A stretch of 64,000 nucleotides of DNA, from contig DCWN01000023.1 of the NCBI GenBank assembly GCA_002328835.1, positions 19,498 through 83,497 on the forward strand. The letters run 5' to 3'. Made by a program: the position numbers and the translations under genes. Shown here in pieces: positions 44,178 through 54,300 of the stretch. The DNA is from Acidobacteria bacterium UBA2161. Its GTDB lineage: Bacteria; Acidobacteriota; Vicinamibacteria; Vicinamibacterales; UBA823. Numbering within the stretch: the first letter of the stretch is position 1; each line of letters opens with the position of its first letter. The notes under the pieces were generated by a model. It was not told the origin of the DNA. It worked only from the letters and a program-made list of their open reading frames with translations, and ran no database searches.

Positions 44178-45874
44178 AGACCGCAGTTCGGGGGCTCGGT
44201 CTGGCGCTCGTGTTCTGGACGCTCGGACTCTGGAGTTGCGGCGTCCAACCCGACAATGCCGGGAACCAGACGCTTCCCGGGGACGCCCGTCCGCACATCC
44301 TCTGGCTCGTCGCCGAAGACCTCGGCCCCTACATCCCGCCGTTCGGCGACACCACCGTCGCGACACCGTCGCTCAGCCGGCTGGCCAGCGAGGGCATCCG
44401 CTACACGCACGTCTTCTCGCCGTCTGGCGTCTGCGCGCCCAGCCGGGCGGCGATCGCCACCGGGATGTACCCGACGGCGATCGGCGCGCAGCATATGCGG
44501 ACCGGGCCGTGGTATGCCGCCGACCCCGGTCGGGAGGCGCTTGCCGCCTACGCCGCACGGCTGCCGCCCGGGGTGGTGCCGTACGAAGCAGTGCCGCCCC
44601 CCGGCGTCAAGATGCATAGCGAGTATCTCCGGCGCGCCGGGTACTACACCTCGAACAACGCCAAGGAGGACTACCAGTTCCGGAAGCCGGTGACCGCCTG
44701 GGACGACAGCGGCCCGGAGGCCCACTGGCGGAACCGCGCGCCGGGGCAGCCGTTCTTCGCGATCTTCAACCTCGGGGTGACGCACGAATCCCAGATCTGG
44801 GCCAAGGCCGACGATCCGATGCGGGTCGACGCCGACCTCGACGTTCTGATTCCGCCCTACCTGCCCGACACCGACATCGCCCGGCGCGACGTCCGGCGGA
44901 TGTACTCGAACATCGTCGAGATGGACGAGCAGGTCGGCCGGATCCTGGCCGAGCTGGAGGCCGACGGCCTCCTGGAGCGCACGATTATCTTCTGGTATGC
45001 AGATCACGGCGGGCCGCTGCCGCGCCAGAAGCGTCTGCTCTACGACTCCGGCATGCGGCTGCCGCTCATCATCCGCTTCCCCACGGCATTGCGCGCCGGG
45101 GAGATCGACGACCAGTTGGTGAGCTTCGTCGACTTCAAACCGACCCTCCTGTCCCTGGCCGGCATCGAGTTGCCCGACTACCTCGACGGCCGCGCGTTTC
45201 TCGGCGACGCCGCCACGACCGCACCGCGCACCTACGTGCACGCTGCGGCTGACCGGCTCGACGGCCACCACGACACGATCCGCGCCGTGAGGGATAGCCG
45301 CTTCAAGTACCTCCGCAACCTGCATCCCGAGCGCGGCTACTACCTGCCGCTGCCCTACCGCGAACAGATGCCGATCATGCAGGAACTGCTGAGAATGCGT
45401 GACGCCGGCGAGTTGAACGCGATGCAAGCCCAGTGGTTCAGGAATTCGAAGCGCGAGGAAGAGCTGTTCGACACCGAGCGCGACCCGCACGAGCTGAACA
45501 ACCTGGCCGGCGATCCGGCCCAGGCGAGCAAGCTAGCCGAGTTGCGCGCCGAGGCCGACCGGTGGATGACGGCGATCGACGACCAAGGGCTCATGGACGA
45601 ACCCGCGTTCTTCGAGTCGATCTGGCCGGACGGCGTGCAACCGGTGACCGCGCCGCCGGAGGGTGAGCGCCGGGGCGAGCAGATGACGTTGCAGAGCGCG
45701 ACCGACGGCGCGTCGATCGGTTATCAGCTACTGGATGCTGACGCGGAACCTGGAGCAACGTGGCAGGTCTACGTCGAGCCGGTGACGGTCGGCCCCGATC
45801 GGACGCTGGTCGCCGTCGCGCACCGGATCGGCTACGCGCCGAGTGAAGCCGTCACCTTCGCCGGCGCGCCGTGA
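44174..45874 (+). CDS. Sulfatase, lipoprotein, second of a pair
   Basis: A 566-residue sulfatase with a lipobox-like LWSC near residue 18. Metal motif HILWLVAEDLGPYIPPFGD, formylglycine core GVCAPSRAAIATGMYPTAIGAQHMR, then IFWYADHGGPLPRQKR. The spacing resembles N-sulfoglucosamine sulfohydrolase/heparan sulfatase-type enzymes, which suggests glycan sulfate, but this is family-level inference. The last 60 residues (SIGYQLLDADAEPGATWQVYVEPV) resemble a small chitobiase-like C-terminal beta domain. It overlaps the upstream sulfatase by four bases; the SMP-30 gene follows after 31 bp. Confidence 0.92.
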   Translation: MKTAVRGLGLALVFWTLGLWSCGVQPDNAGNQTLPGDARPHILWLVAEDLGPYIPPFGDTTVATPSLSRLASEGIRYTHVFSPSGVCAPSRAAIATGMYPTAIGAQHMRTGPWYAADPGREALAAYAARLPPGVVPYEAVPPPGVKMHSEYLRRAGYYTSNNAKEDYQFRKPVTAWDDSGPEAHWRNRAPGQPFFAIFNLGVTHESQIWAKADDPMRVDADLDVLIPPYLPDTDIARRDVRRMYSNIVEMDEQVGRILAELEADGLLERTIIFWYADHGGPLPRQKRLLYDSGMRLPLIIRFPTALRAGEIDDQLVSFVDFKPTLLSLAGIELPDYLDGRAFLGDAATTAPRTYVHAAADRLDGHHDTIRAVRDSRFKYLRNLHPERGYYLPLPYREQMPIMQELLRMRDAGELNAMQAQWFRNSKREEELFDTERDPHELNNLAGDPAQASKLAELRAEADRWMTAIDDQGLMDEPAFFESIWPDGVQPVTAPPEGERRGEQMTLQSATDGASIGYQLLDADAEPGATWQVYVEPVTVGPDRTLVAVAHRIGYAPSEAVTFAGAP

Positions 45875-45905
45875 AGGCAAGCCCTGACCGAGGAGGGCGC
45901 ACACG

Positions 45906-46907
45906 ATGACCACCCTGCGATCGCCGGTTCTTCCCGCTGCTGCAGCGTTGCTGCTCTCGGCCTGTGCCGCGGAGGCGCCCGCGCCGGGTGAAACCGATGC
46001 TGTGGTGCCGGCTGCGCCTGCGCGCCAGGTCGATGTCGCGACGACGGTTGCGTTCACCGAGGGGCCGACGGTCGACGAGGCGGGGAACGTCTACTTCACC
46101 GACTTTCCGAACAATCGGATCATGCGCCTGTCGACCGAGGGCGCGCTGACGACGTTCAGGCAGCCGAGCCACGGCGCCAACGGCCTCATCTTCGACAACG
46201 AGTGGCGGCTGCTCGCCTGCGAGGCGGGTGACGGCGACATGATCCTGCCGAGAATCACCCGGACGAACATCGAGACAGGCGAGGTCGAGGTTCTCGCCGA
46301 CGACTACGAGGGGTTGCAGCTCCACCAGCCGAACGACGTGACGATTGACGGCAGCGGTCGGGTCTACTTCACCGACCGGCCGGGGCCGAACCCGAGGGCG
46401 GATCAGACCGGCGTCCACGGCGTCTACCGGATCGATCCGGACGGGACGATCGAGCGGATCCTCACCGAGCCGGAGATCGAACGGCCGAATGGTCTGGTCA
46501 TCTCACCCGACGACCGGACGTTCTACCTGATCGAGGCGGCCGGGAACGAAGGCGGCGCGCGGATGATCCGCGCCTACGACCTAGCCGACGACGGCACGGT
46601 CGGCAACATGCGGGTCTTCCACGACTTCTACCCGGGCCGGAGCGGCGACGGGATGACGATCGACGCCGAGGGCAACCTCTGGGTCGCGGCCGGCCTCAAC
46701 CGGCTGCGCGGCTCGAGCGAAACGCTCGACACGCCGGCGGGCGTCCACGTCTTCGCACCTGACGGCGAGCTGGTCGAGTTCATCCCGATTCCAGAAGATA
46801 CGGTCACGAACGTCGCCTTCGGTGGGCCGGATCTCAGCACGCTCTACGTCACGGCGGGGAAGACCTTGTTCAGGGTCGAGACCGACGTGACCGGGACGCG
46901 GCGGTAA
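45906..46907 (+). CDS. SMP-30/gluconolactonase family lipoprotein
   Basis: A 333-residue six-bladed propeller protein with a lipobox (LLLSAC). Motifs: AFTEGPTVDEAGNVYFTDFPNNRIM (metal Glu), LHQPNDVTIDGSGRVYFTDRPGPNPR, ERPNGLVISPDDRTFYLIEAAGNEGG with the conserved Asn, and GDGMTIDAEGNLWVAAG with the catalytic Asp. It should hydrolyse sugar or other lactones outside the cytosol. It lies directly after two sulfatases on the same strand, so it may process a sugar acid they release. Stop is TAA. Confidence 0.9.
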   Translation: MTTLRSPVLPAAAALLLSACAAEAPAPGETDAVVPAAPARQVDVATTVAFTEGPTVDEAGNVYFTDFPNNRIMRLSTEGALTTFRQPSHGANGLIFDNEWRLLACEAGDGDMILPRITRTNIETGEVEVLADDYEGLQLHQPNDVTIDGSGRVYFTDRPGPNPRADQTGVHGVYRIDPDGTIERILTEPEIERPNGLVISPDDRTFYLIEAAGNEGGARMIRAYDLADDGTVGNMRVFHDFYPGRSGDGMTIDAEGNLWVAAGLNRLRGSSETLDTPAGVHVFAPDGELVEFIPIPEDTVTNVAFGGPDLSTLYVTAGKTLFRVETDVTGTRR

Positions 46908-46940
46908 CGTTCGATCCGGCCCCGGCCGCTCCGTCCTCTA

Positions 46941-46947
46941 TATAATC
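46941..46947 (+). promoter_or_regulatory. TATAATC -10 motif ahead of a 14-codon stub
   Basis: TATAATC ends 6 bp before the ATG at 46954. This spacing would give a leaderless or nearly leaderless transcript for the stub, and is the likely promoter of the aminotransferase at 47062. Confidence 0.5.
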
Positions 46948-46953
46948 CTCGCC

Positions 46954-46998
46954 ATGCGATTCCGCGTTCTGGTCGCGTCGGTCCTGGCCCTGCTGTGA
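46954..46998 (+). other. 14-codon signal-peptide-like mini-ORF
   Basis: Encodes MRFRVLVASVLALL and then TGA. It has the charged start and hydrophobic core of a signal peptide but nothing to export. It may be the remains of a deleted secreted-protein gene or a leader peptide. The aminotransferase start lies 63 bp downstream. Confidence 0.4.
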
Positions 46999-47061
46999 AC
47001 GCTTCCAGCCCGGCCCGCGTAACAAGCCGACGCTGACTTGGCGGAGATACGAAAGGACACG

Positions 47062-48186
47062 ATGCCGAATTTCCAGCCGTTCGTCATGGAACGGATGATG
47101 TCGAAGTGGGAGAACCAGGTCGATTACAACCTGTCGGAGAGCGGTGTCCATCCCGCGACTGTCCGCGACCTGGTTCCCGATCCGGGGCAGGTCGAGGATC
47201 TGCTCTCGACCGAGTTCGTGTACTCCCAGGCCAACGGCATTCCAGAGCTGCGCGAGCGGATCGCCGCGCTGTACCCCGGGGCGACGGCCGACAACGTGCT
47301 CGTCACCGTCGGCTGCATCGAGGCGAACCTGATCTCGCTCCAGACCTTGCTCGAGCCTGGCGACGAGATGGCCGTCATGACGCCGAACTACCTACAGGTC
47401 TGGGGCTCGGCGAAGAACCTCGGCGCGTCGGTCACGACGTTCGACCTCGACGCCGACCGCGCCTGGGCGCTCGATGTCGACTCGCTCAACCGGGCCGTCA
47501 CCGAGAAGACGAAGCTCGTCGCCGTCTGCAACCCGAACAACCCGACCGGCCGAATCATGACGTCCGCCGAGATGGACGCCGTCGTCGCCGCGGCTGAGCG
47601 CGTCGGCGCCTGGCTTCTGGCGGACGAGGTCTACAGTGGGGCCGAACGGCTGACCGACGAAGTGACCCCGACGTTCTGGGGGCGCTACGACAAGCTGTTC
47701 GCGAACAACAGTCTCAGCAAGGCCTACGGCCTGCCCGGACTCAGGGTCGGCTGGATCGTCGGGCCGCCCGACAAGGTGGACGAGGCCTGGGCCCGCCACG
47801 AGTACACGACGATCACCGCGCCAACGCTGTCCCACAACCTCGCGACGATCGCGGTGTCGCCCGACGTCCGGCCGAAACTGCTCGAGCGCACCCGCGGCTA
47901 CATCCGCCGCGGCTACCCGATCCTCGAGGAGTGGATGCAGTCGCACGGCGATCTCTTCTCGATCGTGCCGCCCGATGCGGCGGCGATCGCGTTCCCGAAG
48001 TACCGGATCGACGTCAACTCGACGACGTTCGTCGAGCGGCTGTTCAAGGAAAAGAAGGCGCTGGTCGCCGCCGGCGATCACTTCAACGTCGACAAGCACC
48101 TCCGGATCAGCTTCGGGCTGCCGGCCGACTACCTCCGCGGTGGCCTCGACCGGATCCACGAGATGTTCGCGGACATTGCGGACTAG
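47062..48186 (+). CDS. Class I/II PLP aminotransferase
   Basis: A 374-residue fold-type I aminotransferase without a signal peptide. Motifs: VTVGCIEANLISLQTLL, VCNPNNPTGRIM, LLADEVYSGAER, NNSLSKAYGLPGLRVGWIVGPP with the PLP lysine in SLSKAYG, and a C-terminal LRISFGLPADYL. The order fits aspartate/alanine-type enzymes, but the amino donor is not evident. The ATG at 47062 has GAAAGGACACG upstream. It is preceded by a promoter-like TATAATC and a 14-codon stub, and followed 30 bp later by addB. Stop is TAG. Confidence 0.88.
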   Translation: MPNFQPFVMERMMSKWENQVDYNLSESGVHPATVRDLVPDPGQVEDLLSTEFVYSQANGIPELRERIAALYPGATADNVLVTVGCIEANLISLQTLLEPGDEMAVMTPNYLQVWGSAKNLGASVTTFDLDADRAWALDVDSLNRAVTEKTKLVAVCNPNNPTGRIMTSAEMDAVVAAAERVGAWLLADEVYSGAERLTDEVTPTFWGRYDKLFANNSLSKAYGLPGLRVGWIVGPPDKVDEAWARHEYTTITAPTLSHNLATIAVSPDVRPKLLERTRGYIRRGYPILEEWMQSHGDLFSIVPPDAAAIAFPKYRIDVNSTTFVERLFKEKKALVAAGDHFNVDKHLRISFGLPADYLRGGLDRIHEMFADIAD

Positions 48187-48216
48187 CCCTAGAGTGCGGG
48201 AGGCAGGAGGCTCCTG

Positions 48217-51200
48217 ATGGACCCCTTCCTCGATCAGCTCGCTGCGCTCTGCCGCGAGCGGCCGACGGCGCCGAAGTGGGTGATCGTGCCGAGCCACGCG
48301 CTCGGGCACACGTTGGGCGACCGCCTGGCGCTCGGCGGCACCAGCTGGGTCAATCTCCGCTTCAAGACTCCGTTCGATCTCGCCCTCGAAGTGGCGGCGC
48401 CGACTCTGGTCGATCGCGGGATCGATCCGATCGCCGAGGACGTCGGGCCGACGCTCGTCATGCGCCTGCTGCTCGACCTGCCGCCAGACACGCCCGCCTA
48501 CTTCCGCGCGCTCGACAGCGAGATCCTCCAGGAGAAGATGGCCGCCGCGCTCTGGTCGACCCTGAGCGAACTGCGGATGGCCGGTCTCGGGGCCGGTGCG
48601 CTGCCGGCCCGGGTCTTCGAGAACCCGGACAAGCGCGCCGAACTGGTTGCGCTCATCGAGGCCTACGAGCGATACCTGGCCGACCGGCAGATCGCCGATA
48701 CGGCGGCCGTTTTTACCGAGGCGCTGGCGCATGTTGACGACTGCCCGATCGGTCGGGACGACGCCCGGCTGACCTTGCCAGATCTCATCTGGTCGCCGCT
48801 CGTCCGGCGATTCATCGACGCCCTCCCCGGCCACGAGGTTGGCGAGGCCTCCGTACGTCGCCCGCCTGGCCTGACGGTGCCCGGCCGGCTCACCGGTCTG
48901 GCGCTCGACCGTCGGGCGGGAACACGGGCCGGCGGGTCGAGCGGTGACGGGGCTGACTCGGCCGGCGGCACCGACGCGGCGTCGCTCTGGTTCCTGATGA
49001 CGCCGGAGGCAGCGCCAACGCCGAAGGACGACGGCACCCTGGCGATGTTCCGAGCGGGTGGGAAGGAAGCCGAGGTCGAGGAACTCTTCCGGCGGATTGC
49101 CGCGTCGAGCGTCCGGCTCGACGACGTCGAGATCGTCTGTGCCGCTCCCGACTATCCGTTTCTCATCTGGCAGAAAGCGGTCCGGCACGACTGGGCGGTG
49201 ACCCTGAGCGCCGGCGTGCCGGTGACGGCCACCCGGCCGGCGCGCGCGATCGCGGCGCTGTTCGACTGGATCGAACGGGGCTATCCGGCCAGCCGGCTCC
49301 GGCGGCTCTTCCAGTCGGGTGACGTGACGCTCCGCCGCGACGATGGATTGACATCCGGGCGGGCGGCCCGGCTGCTCATGCGATCGGAGGCGGCGTGGGG
49401 CCGTTCGACGTACGACGCGGCACTCCGCGGCCTGGCGGCCGCCGACCGCGAACGGGCCGCCGATTCCGAGGTCGACGAGGACGCCCAGGGCCGTGCCCGC
49501 GAGCGTGCCGCGGAGGTCGATGGTCTCAGGATCTGGATCGAGCATCTGCTGACGCTGGTTCCCGAGCCTGGCAAGGGCGGCACCGTGGCGTTCGACGCGC
49601 TGCTCCGCGGCGTCGCGCGCTTCGCCGCCGACTATGCGCGGCGGAGCAACCCGCTCGACAATCTGAGTGCTTCGGCGATCGGCGACGCGCTCGAGGAACT
49701 GAAACTTCTGGGCGAGATCCGGCGGCCGATGGGCGAGGCGCTCAGGCTGATCCGGAGCGCGCTGGAGGGTCTGACGGCCGGCGCGGATCGCGCGCGGCCG
49801 GGGCATCTCCACGTCACCTCGATCGCACGCGCGGGCCACGCCGGGCGCTCGCACACCTACGTCGTCGGACTGGAAGAGGGCCGCGTCTTTCCGGCGCCGG
49901 TCGAGGATGCCGTTCTCCTCGACGCCGAGCGCGAGGCGATCGGCGGCGCTCTGCCGACGTCCGGCGACCGCGCAACCGAGGCGGTCTTCGGTGTCGTCTC
50001 CCGGCTCGCGGCGATCGGCGCGGCGACCGGCGACGGTGGCACCACCACGCTCAGCTACTCCTGCCGCGACCTGCGGCAGTACCGCGACACGTTTCCGTCC
50101 TGGCTGCTGCTCCAGGCGTTCCGTCTCGGGCGGCCGGGCGAGACGACCTACGCCGATCTGATCGCCCGGCTGGCCGAGCCGGCGTCGGCGGTCCCGAGTA
50201 CTCCCGACGCGGCCGTCAGCGACAGCGGCTGGTGGCTGGCGAACCTGCACGTCGGCGGCCTGGCCGAGACACCGCTGCTCGAGGTCTTCCCGAGTCTGCG
50301 CCGCGGATTGAAGGCCGAGCAGGCGCGCGAATCGGACTTGTTCACGGCATACGACGGGGCGGTGCCCGAGGCCGGCGGCGCGCTCGATCCGCGCGGGTCG
50401 CGCCGCGTCATGTCGGCGACGCGGCTCGAGGGACTGGCGGAATGCCCGTTCAGGCACTTCCTGCAGTACGGCCTCGGCGTCGACGCGCTGGAGGAGGCCG
50501 AGCCCGAGCGCGACGTCTGGCTGAACCCGCTGACGCGCGGGTCGGAACTGCACGCGCTGTACGCCGACGTCATGCGGCGGGTGCGCGACGAGGGGCGCAC
50601 GGCCGACCCTGCGCACGATCTCGAATGGCTCACGGCCCGCGCCGACGACCGGCTCCGCCGCCTCGCCGACATCATGCCTCCGCCCTCGGTGCTCGTCTTC
50701 GACCGCGAGCGGCAACAGCTCATCGACGATCTCGCACTCTTCCTGACCCTCGAAGCCGAGCAGCCCGATCGACGGCCGGTCGCGCTGGAGGTTGGCTTCG
50801 GCCGCCCGGCGCGAGGCCTGCTGACCGACGCGGCCGACGCGGTCGAGCCGCTGGCCCAGGCCGACGCGATCCGGATCGGCAACGAACGGTCGGGCTTCCT
50901 GCTGCGCGGCAAGATCGACCGGATCGACGAGGTCGACGGACGCTACGAGATCGTCGACTACAAGACCGGCAGTTTTTTCGAGAAGAAGTACGGCGGGACC
51001 TTTCACGAGGGCCGCCTGCTGCAACACGCGCTCTACGGTCTGGCAGCGGTCGAGCTGCTGCGCCCGATCGATCCCGACGCGCGTGTCGCCGCGGGTAGCT
51101 ACTACTTCCCGAGCATCCGCGGCGGCGGCCAGACGTCGTCGAAGCCGCACCCGCCGGCGGCCGCCACGCTGGACGTGCTGGGCGATCTGTTCGACACGGT

Positions 51201-51363
51201 AGCCAACGGCGCGTTCGTGCACACGGCCGACAAGGAGAACTGCCGGTTCTGCAAGTACTCGGACGCCTGCGGTCGCGACCACCTCTCGCGCGCCGGGCGA
51301 AAGATCTGGAACACGGCGAACACGGCGCTCGAGCCGTACCGGAAGCTGCTGAGGACGGAATGA
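48217..51363 (+). CDS. addB: AddB-like PD-(D/E)XK nuclease subunit with Fe-S cluster
   Basis: A 1048-residue partner of the helicase encoded next. The N-terminal two thirds resembles an inactivated UvrD-type fold; no Walker A is visible. The C-terminal nuclease has GKIDRIDEVDGRYEIVDYKTG (DYK at about residue 913). Cysteines for a 4Fe-4S cluster are seen at about 743 (LAECPFRHF) and 1009-1018 (NCRFCKYSDACG), as in AddB. AddAB processes double-strand breaks to 3' tails for RecA loading. The TGA overlaps the addA ATG (ATGA). The sequence is divergent, so the name rests on architecture and context. A poorly conserved Gly/Ala-rich insert lies near residues 235-255. Confidence 0.85.
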   Translation: MDPFLDQLAALCRERPTAPKWVIVPSHALGHTLGDRLALGGTSWVNLRFKTPFDLALEVAAPTLVDRGIDPIAEDVGPTLVMRLLLDLPPDTPAYFRALDSEILQEKMAAALWSTLSELRMAGLGAGALPARVFENPDKRAELVALIEAYERYLADRQIADTAAVFTEALAHVDDCPIGRDDARLTLPDLIWSPLVRRFIDALPGHEVGEASVRRPPGLTVPGRLTGLALDRRAGTRAGGSSGDGADSAGGTDAASLWFLMTPEAAPTPKDDGTLAMFRAGGKEAEVEELFRRIAASSVRLDDVEIVCAAPDYPFLIWQKAVRHDWAVTLSAGVPVTATRPARAIAALFDWIERGYPASRLRRLFQSGDVTLRRDDGLTSGRAARLLMRSEAAWGRSTYDAALRGLAAADRERAADSEVDEDAQGRARERAAEVDGLRIWIEHLLTLVPEPGKGGTVAFDALLRGVARFAADYARRSNPLDNLSASAIGDALEELKLLGEIRRPMGEALRLIRSALEGLTAGADRARPGHLHVTSIARAGHAGRSHTYVVGLEEGRVFPAPVEDAVLLDAEREAIGGALPTSGDRATEAVFGVVSRLAAIGAATGDGGTTTLSYSCRDLRQYRDTFPSWLLLQAFRLGRPGETTYADLIARLAEPASAVPSTPDAAVSDSGWWLANLHVGGLAETPLLEVFPSLRRGLKAEQARESDLFTAYDGAVPEAGGALDPRGSRRVMSATRLEGLAECPFRHFLQYGLGVDALEEAEPERDVWLNPLTRGSELHALYADVMRRVRDEGRTADPAHDLEWLTARADDRLRRLADIMPPPSVLVFDRERQQLIDDLALFLTLEAEQPDRRPVALEVGFGRPARGLLTDAADAVEPLAQADAIRIGNERSGFLLRGKIDRIDEVDGRYEIVDYKTGSFFEKKYGGTFHEGRLLQHALYGLAAVELLRPIDPDARVAAGSYYFPSIRGGGQTSSKPHPPAAATLDVLGDLFDTVANGAFVHTADKENCRFCKYSDACGRDHLSRAGRKIWNTANTALEPYRKLLRTE

Positions 51364-54300
51364 CGCTGCCCGACCAGGCCGCGCGCGAGCTGATTGCCAG
51401 CCGGCTCGATCTGAACCTGCTCGTCGAAGCTGGCGCCGGGTCCGGCAAGACGGAGAACCTCGCCCAGCGGATGGCTGCGGGGATCACCGAGGGCGTCTAC
51501 GAGATTGAAGCGATGGCCGCGGTCACCTTCACGCGGAAGGCGGCCGCCGAGTTGCGTGGGCGGTTTCAGCAGACGCTCGAGGCACGGCTGGTCGACGAGC
51601 CCGTGCCCGAGAAGGCCGCGCGGATCCGGGCCGCGCTCGCGTTGCTCGAACGTCTGTTCGCTGGCACGATCCACGCCTTTTGCGCCCGGCTCCTGCGCGA
51701 GCGTCCGGTCGAGGCCGGCATCGCGCCCGGGTTCACCGAGCTCGACGAGATCGCCGACCTCGAACAGCAGCAGCAGTCGTGGCGCGAGTATCTCTCGCGC
51801 GAGCGGGCTCGGGGCTCCGGGACGCTGCGCGCGCTCGAAGCAGCCGGCGTGCAGCCGAAGGATCTCGACGATGAATTCGCGCGCGTCTGCCTCTTCGAGG
51901 AGGTCGAGTTTCCCTCTGGCGATGCCACGCCGCCCGATCCCGATCCCGCCTGGCGCGCGCTCGAGGCGATGTGGGCCGATCTCGGGCCGCGTGTGCCCGA
52001 GGAGCTGCCCGCCGACACGCGCTGCGACGTGCAGAAGCGAGCGAAGGATTTCCGGTGGCGGCTGCGCGCCGCCCGGTCGCGGCGGCCCGCCGACCTCACA
52101 GCGCTGCTGACGATCTGGGATCACACGCCCAGGGTCACCATGAAGTGGTGGGAGGGCCTCACTCCGAACACGAGGGTGCTCCGCGACGAGTTGCAGGAGC
52201 TGCTCGGCCGGTTCCGCGACGACATCGTCACGCCGTATCTCACCGAGTGGCGGCGCTACGTCTACGACCTCGCGATCGAGTTGCTCGTGGATGCCCGCGA
52301 CTACGCCCGCGACTTGCGGTTCTCTCGCTTGGCCTTGAACTACGGTGACCTGCTGCAGCGTGCTGCGAAGCTGCTGCGCGAGCAGCCAGACGTGCGCCGG
52401 GCGCTGCAGGGGAAGTATCGCTGGCTCTTCGTCGACGAGTTCCAGGATACCGACCCGATTCAGGCGGAAGTCCTGCTGCTGCTGGCGGCGCACGAGACCG
52501 AGAAGCGGAAGCCGGCCCGCCGCGTCGATTGGACCAGGGTTCGCCCGCGACCGGGCGCGCTGTTCGTGGTCGGCGATCCGAAGCAGTCGATCTTCCGGTT
52601 CCGCCGCGCCGACATCGAGATCTACGACCAGGTACGGCGGATCATCGAGGCCTCGGGCGGTCAAACGGTGCCGCTCGAGGCGTCGTTCCGGGCGGTGCCG
52701 GCGCTGTGCGCCTGGGCGAACGAAGTCTTTGCCACTGTCTTCCCCGACGCCCCCACGCCGCCGCAGCCGGCCTTCCACCGGCTCGAGCCGGTGCGCGCCG
52801 ACGCGCCGGCGGCGGGTGTTCGCGTCCTGCGGCACGAGGCTTCGGTCGACCGGAGCGAGCTCGCTGGGGAGGACGCGGCGCGGATTGCCGACTACGTCCG
52901 GTCCGAGATCGCCGCTGGGCGCCGCCGCCCGGGAGACTTTCTGATCCTGACGCGGATCAAGCGGAACCTTGCCGTCTACGCCGCGGCGCTCGAGCGACTG
53001 GACCTACCGGTGGAGGTGAGTGGCGCCGGCGCGTTCGGCGACTCCGAGCACGTCCGGGAGCTGGCGGCGCTGCTGCGATCCCTCGCCGATCCCGACGACG
53101 GCGTGGCGCTCGTCGGCGTGCTGCGCGGACCGTTCTTCGGGATCAGCGACGAACAGCTGTTCCGGTACCGTCAGGCCGGCGGGAGCTTTACGCTCACCCG
53201 TCCCGTGATCGGGGATCCGGTCGAGTCGTCACCCGAGGCGATCCCGCCGCCTCCGCCGCCCGCGCGCGCCCACCGTCAGTCCGATGCCGGCCAACCCAAC
53301 CTCTTCGAGGTGCCAGACGAGCCAAGTCGGCCGGCGGCCGAGTCGGCGCTCGTCGAGCTGCAGGCGATGTACCGGTGGACGCGACAGCTCCCGGCGGCGG
53401 CAGCCACCGAACGGATTCTCGAGCGCACCGGTTTCCTCGCGCTCGCTGCGACCGGCACGCCGGGTGGCGCCGACGCCGGCGATCTGATCCATGCGGTCGA
53501 CCGGGTCCGTCAGGTGGCCGAGGATGGCGGCACGCTTGCCGAGGCGGCCGCGGCGCTGACGCGTGAAATCGAAGGGAGCGACGTCGAGTCGTTGCCGCTC
53601 GAACCCGGCCGGAGCGACGTGGTGCGAGTGATGAACCTTCACAAGGCCAAAGGACTCGAAGCGCCGGTTGTCTTCCTGGCCGACCCCGGCACCTCGGGCG
53701 GATCGCGTGGCGTCGGTCTCCGTATCGAACGCGACGGCGATCGTGCGGTTGGGTTCCTCCGGTTCGTCCGGCGCCGGAACTTTGCCGAGACGGTCCTCGG
53801 TGAGCCCGACGGGTGGGCGGACCGCGCGGCGGCGGAACGGCAGTTCCTCGACTGCGAGGAGGACCGGCTCCGCTACGTGGCGGCGACGCGCGCGATGGAT
53901 CTGCTCGTCGTCTCGTGCTGGGAGAGGGCGACGGCGAAGAAACCCGGACCGTGGACGGCCTTCGATGCGGCGCTGGCCGGAGCCGAGGCGCTGGAGGTCG
54001 GCGAGACGACTGTGCCCGTCGCGGTCGCGCCGAGTTCGGCCGCGGGCGACCTCGCGGCCACCGCCGAGGCTGCCGCCTCAGAACGTCAGGCGAGGCTCCG
54101 CCGCGCGGCGACACCGGCCTGGGCGGTCGAGTCGGTCACCGGGGGCGAGCGGCACGAGATCACCGTGCGTGAGGACGACCCGGCACGGCTGCTGCGTGGG
54201 CCGGCGACCGGCATGGAGTGGGGCGAACTGGTGCACAGGCTGCTCGAGGACGCGCTGCGCCGCGGCGAGGTCGACACCGCCCGATTGACGCGCCTGGCGA

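Noticed and set aside
47392..51282. A 1296-codon open frame on the minus strand opposite the aminotransferase and addB
   Set aside because: It is Arg/Gly/Pro-rich without family motifs and mirrors a real gene; long antisense frames are expected at this GC content.
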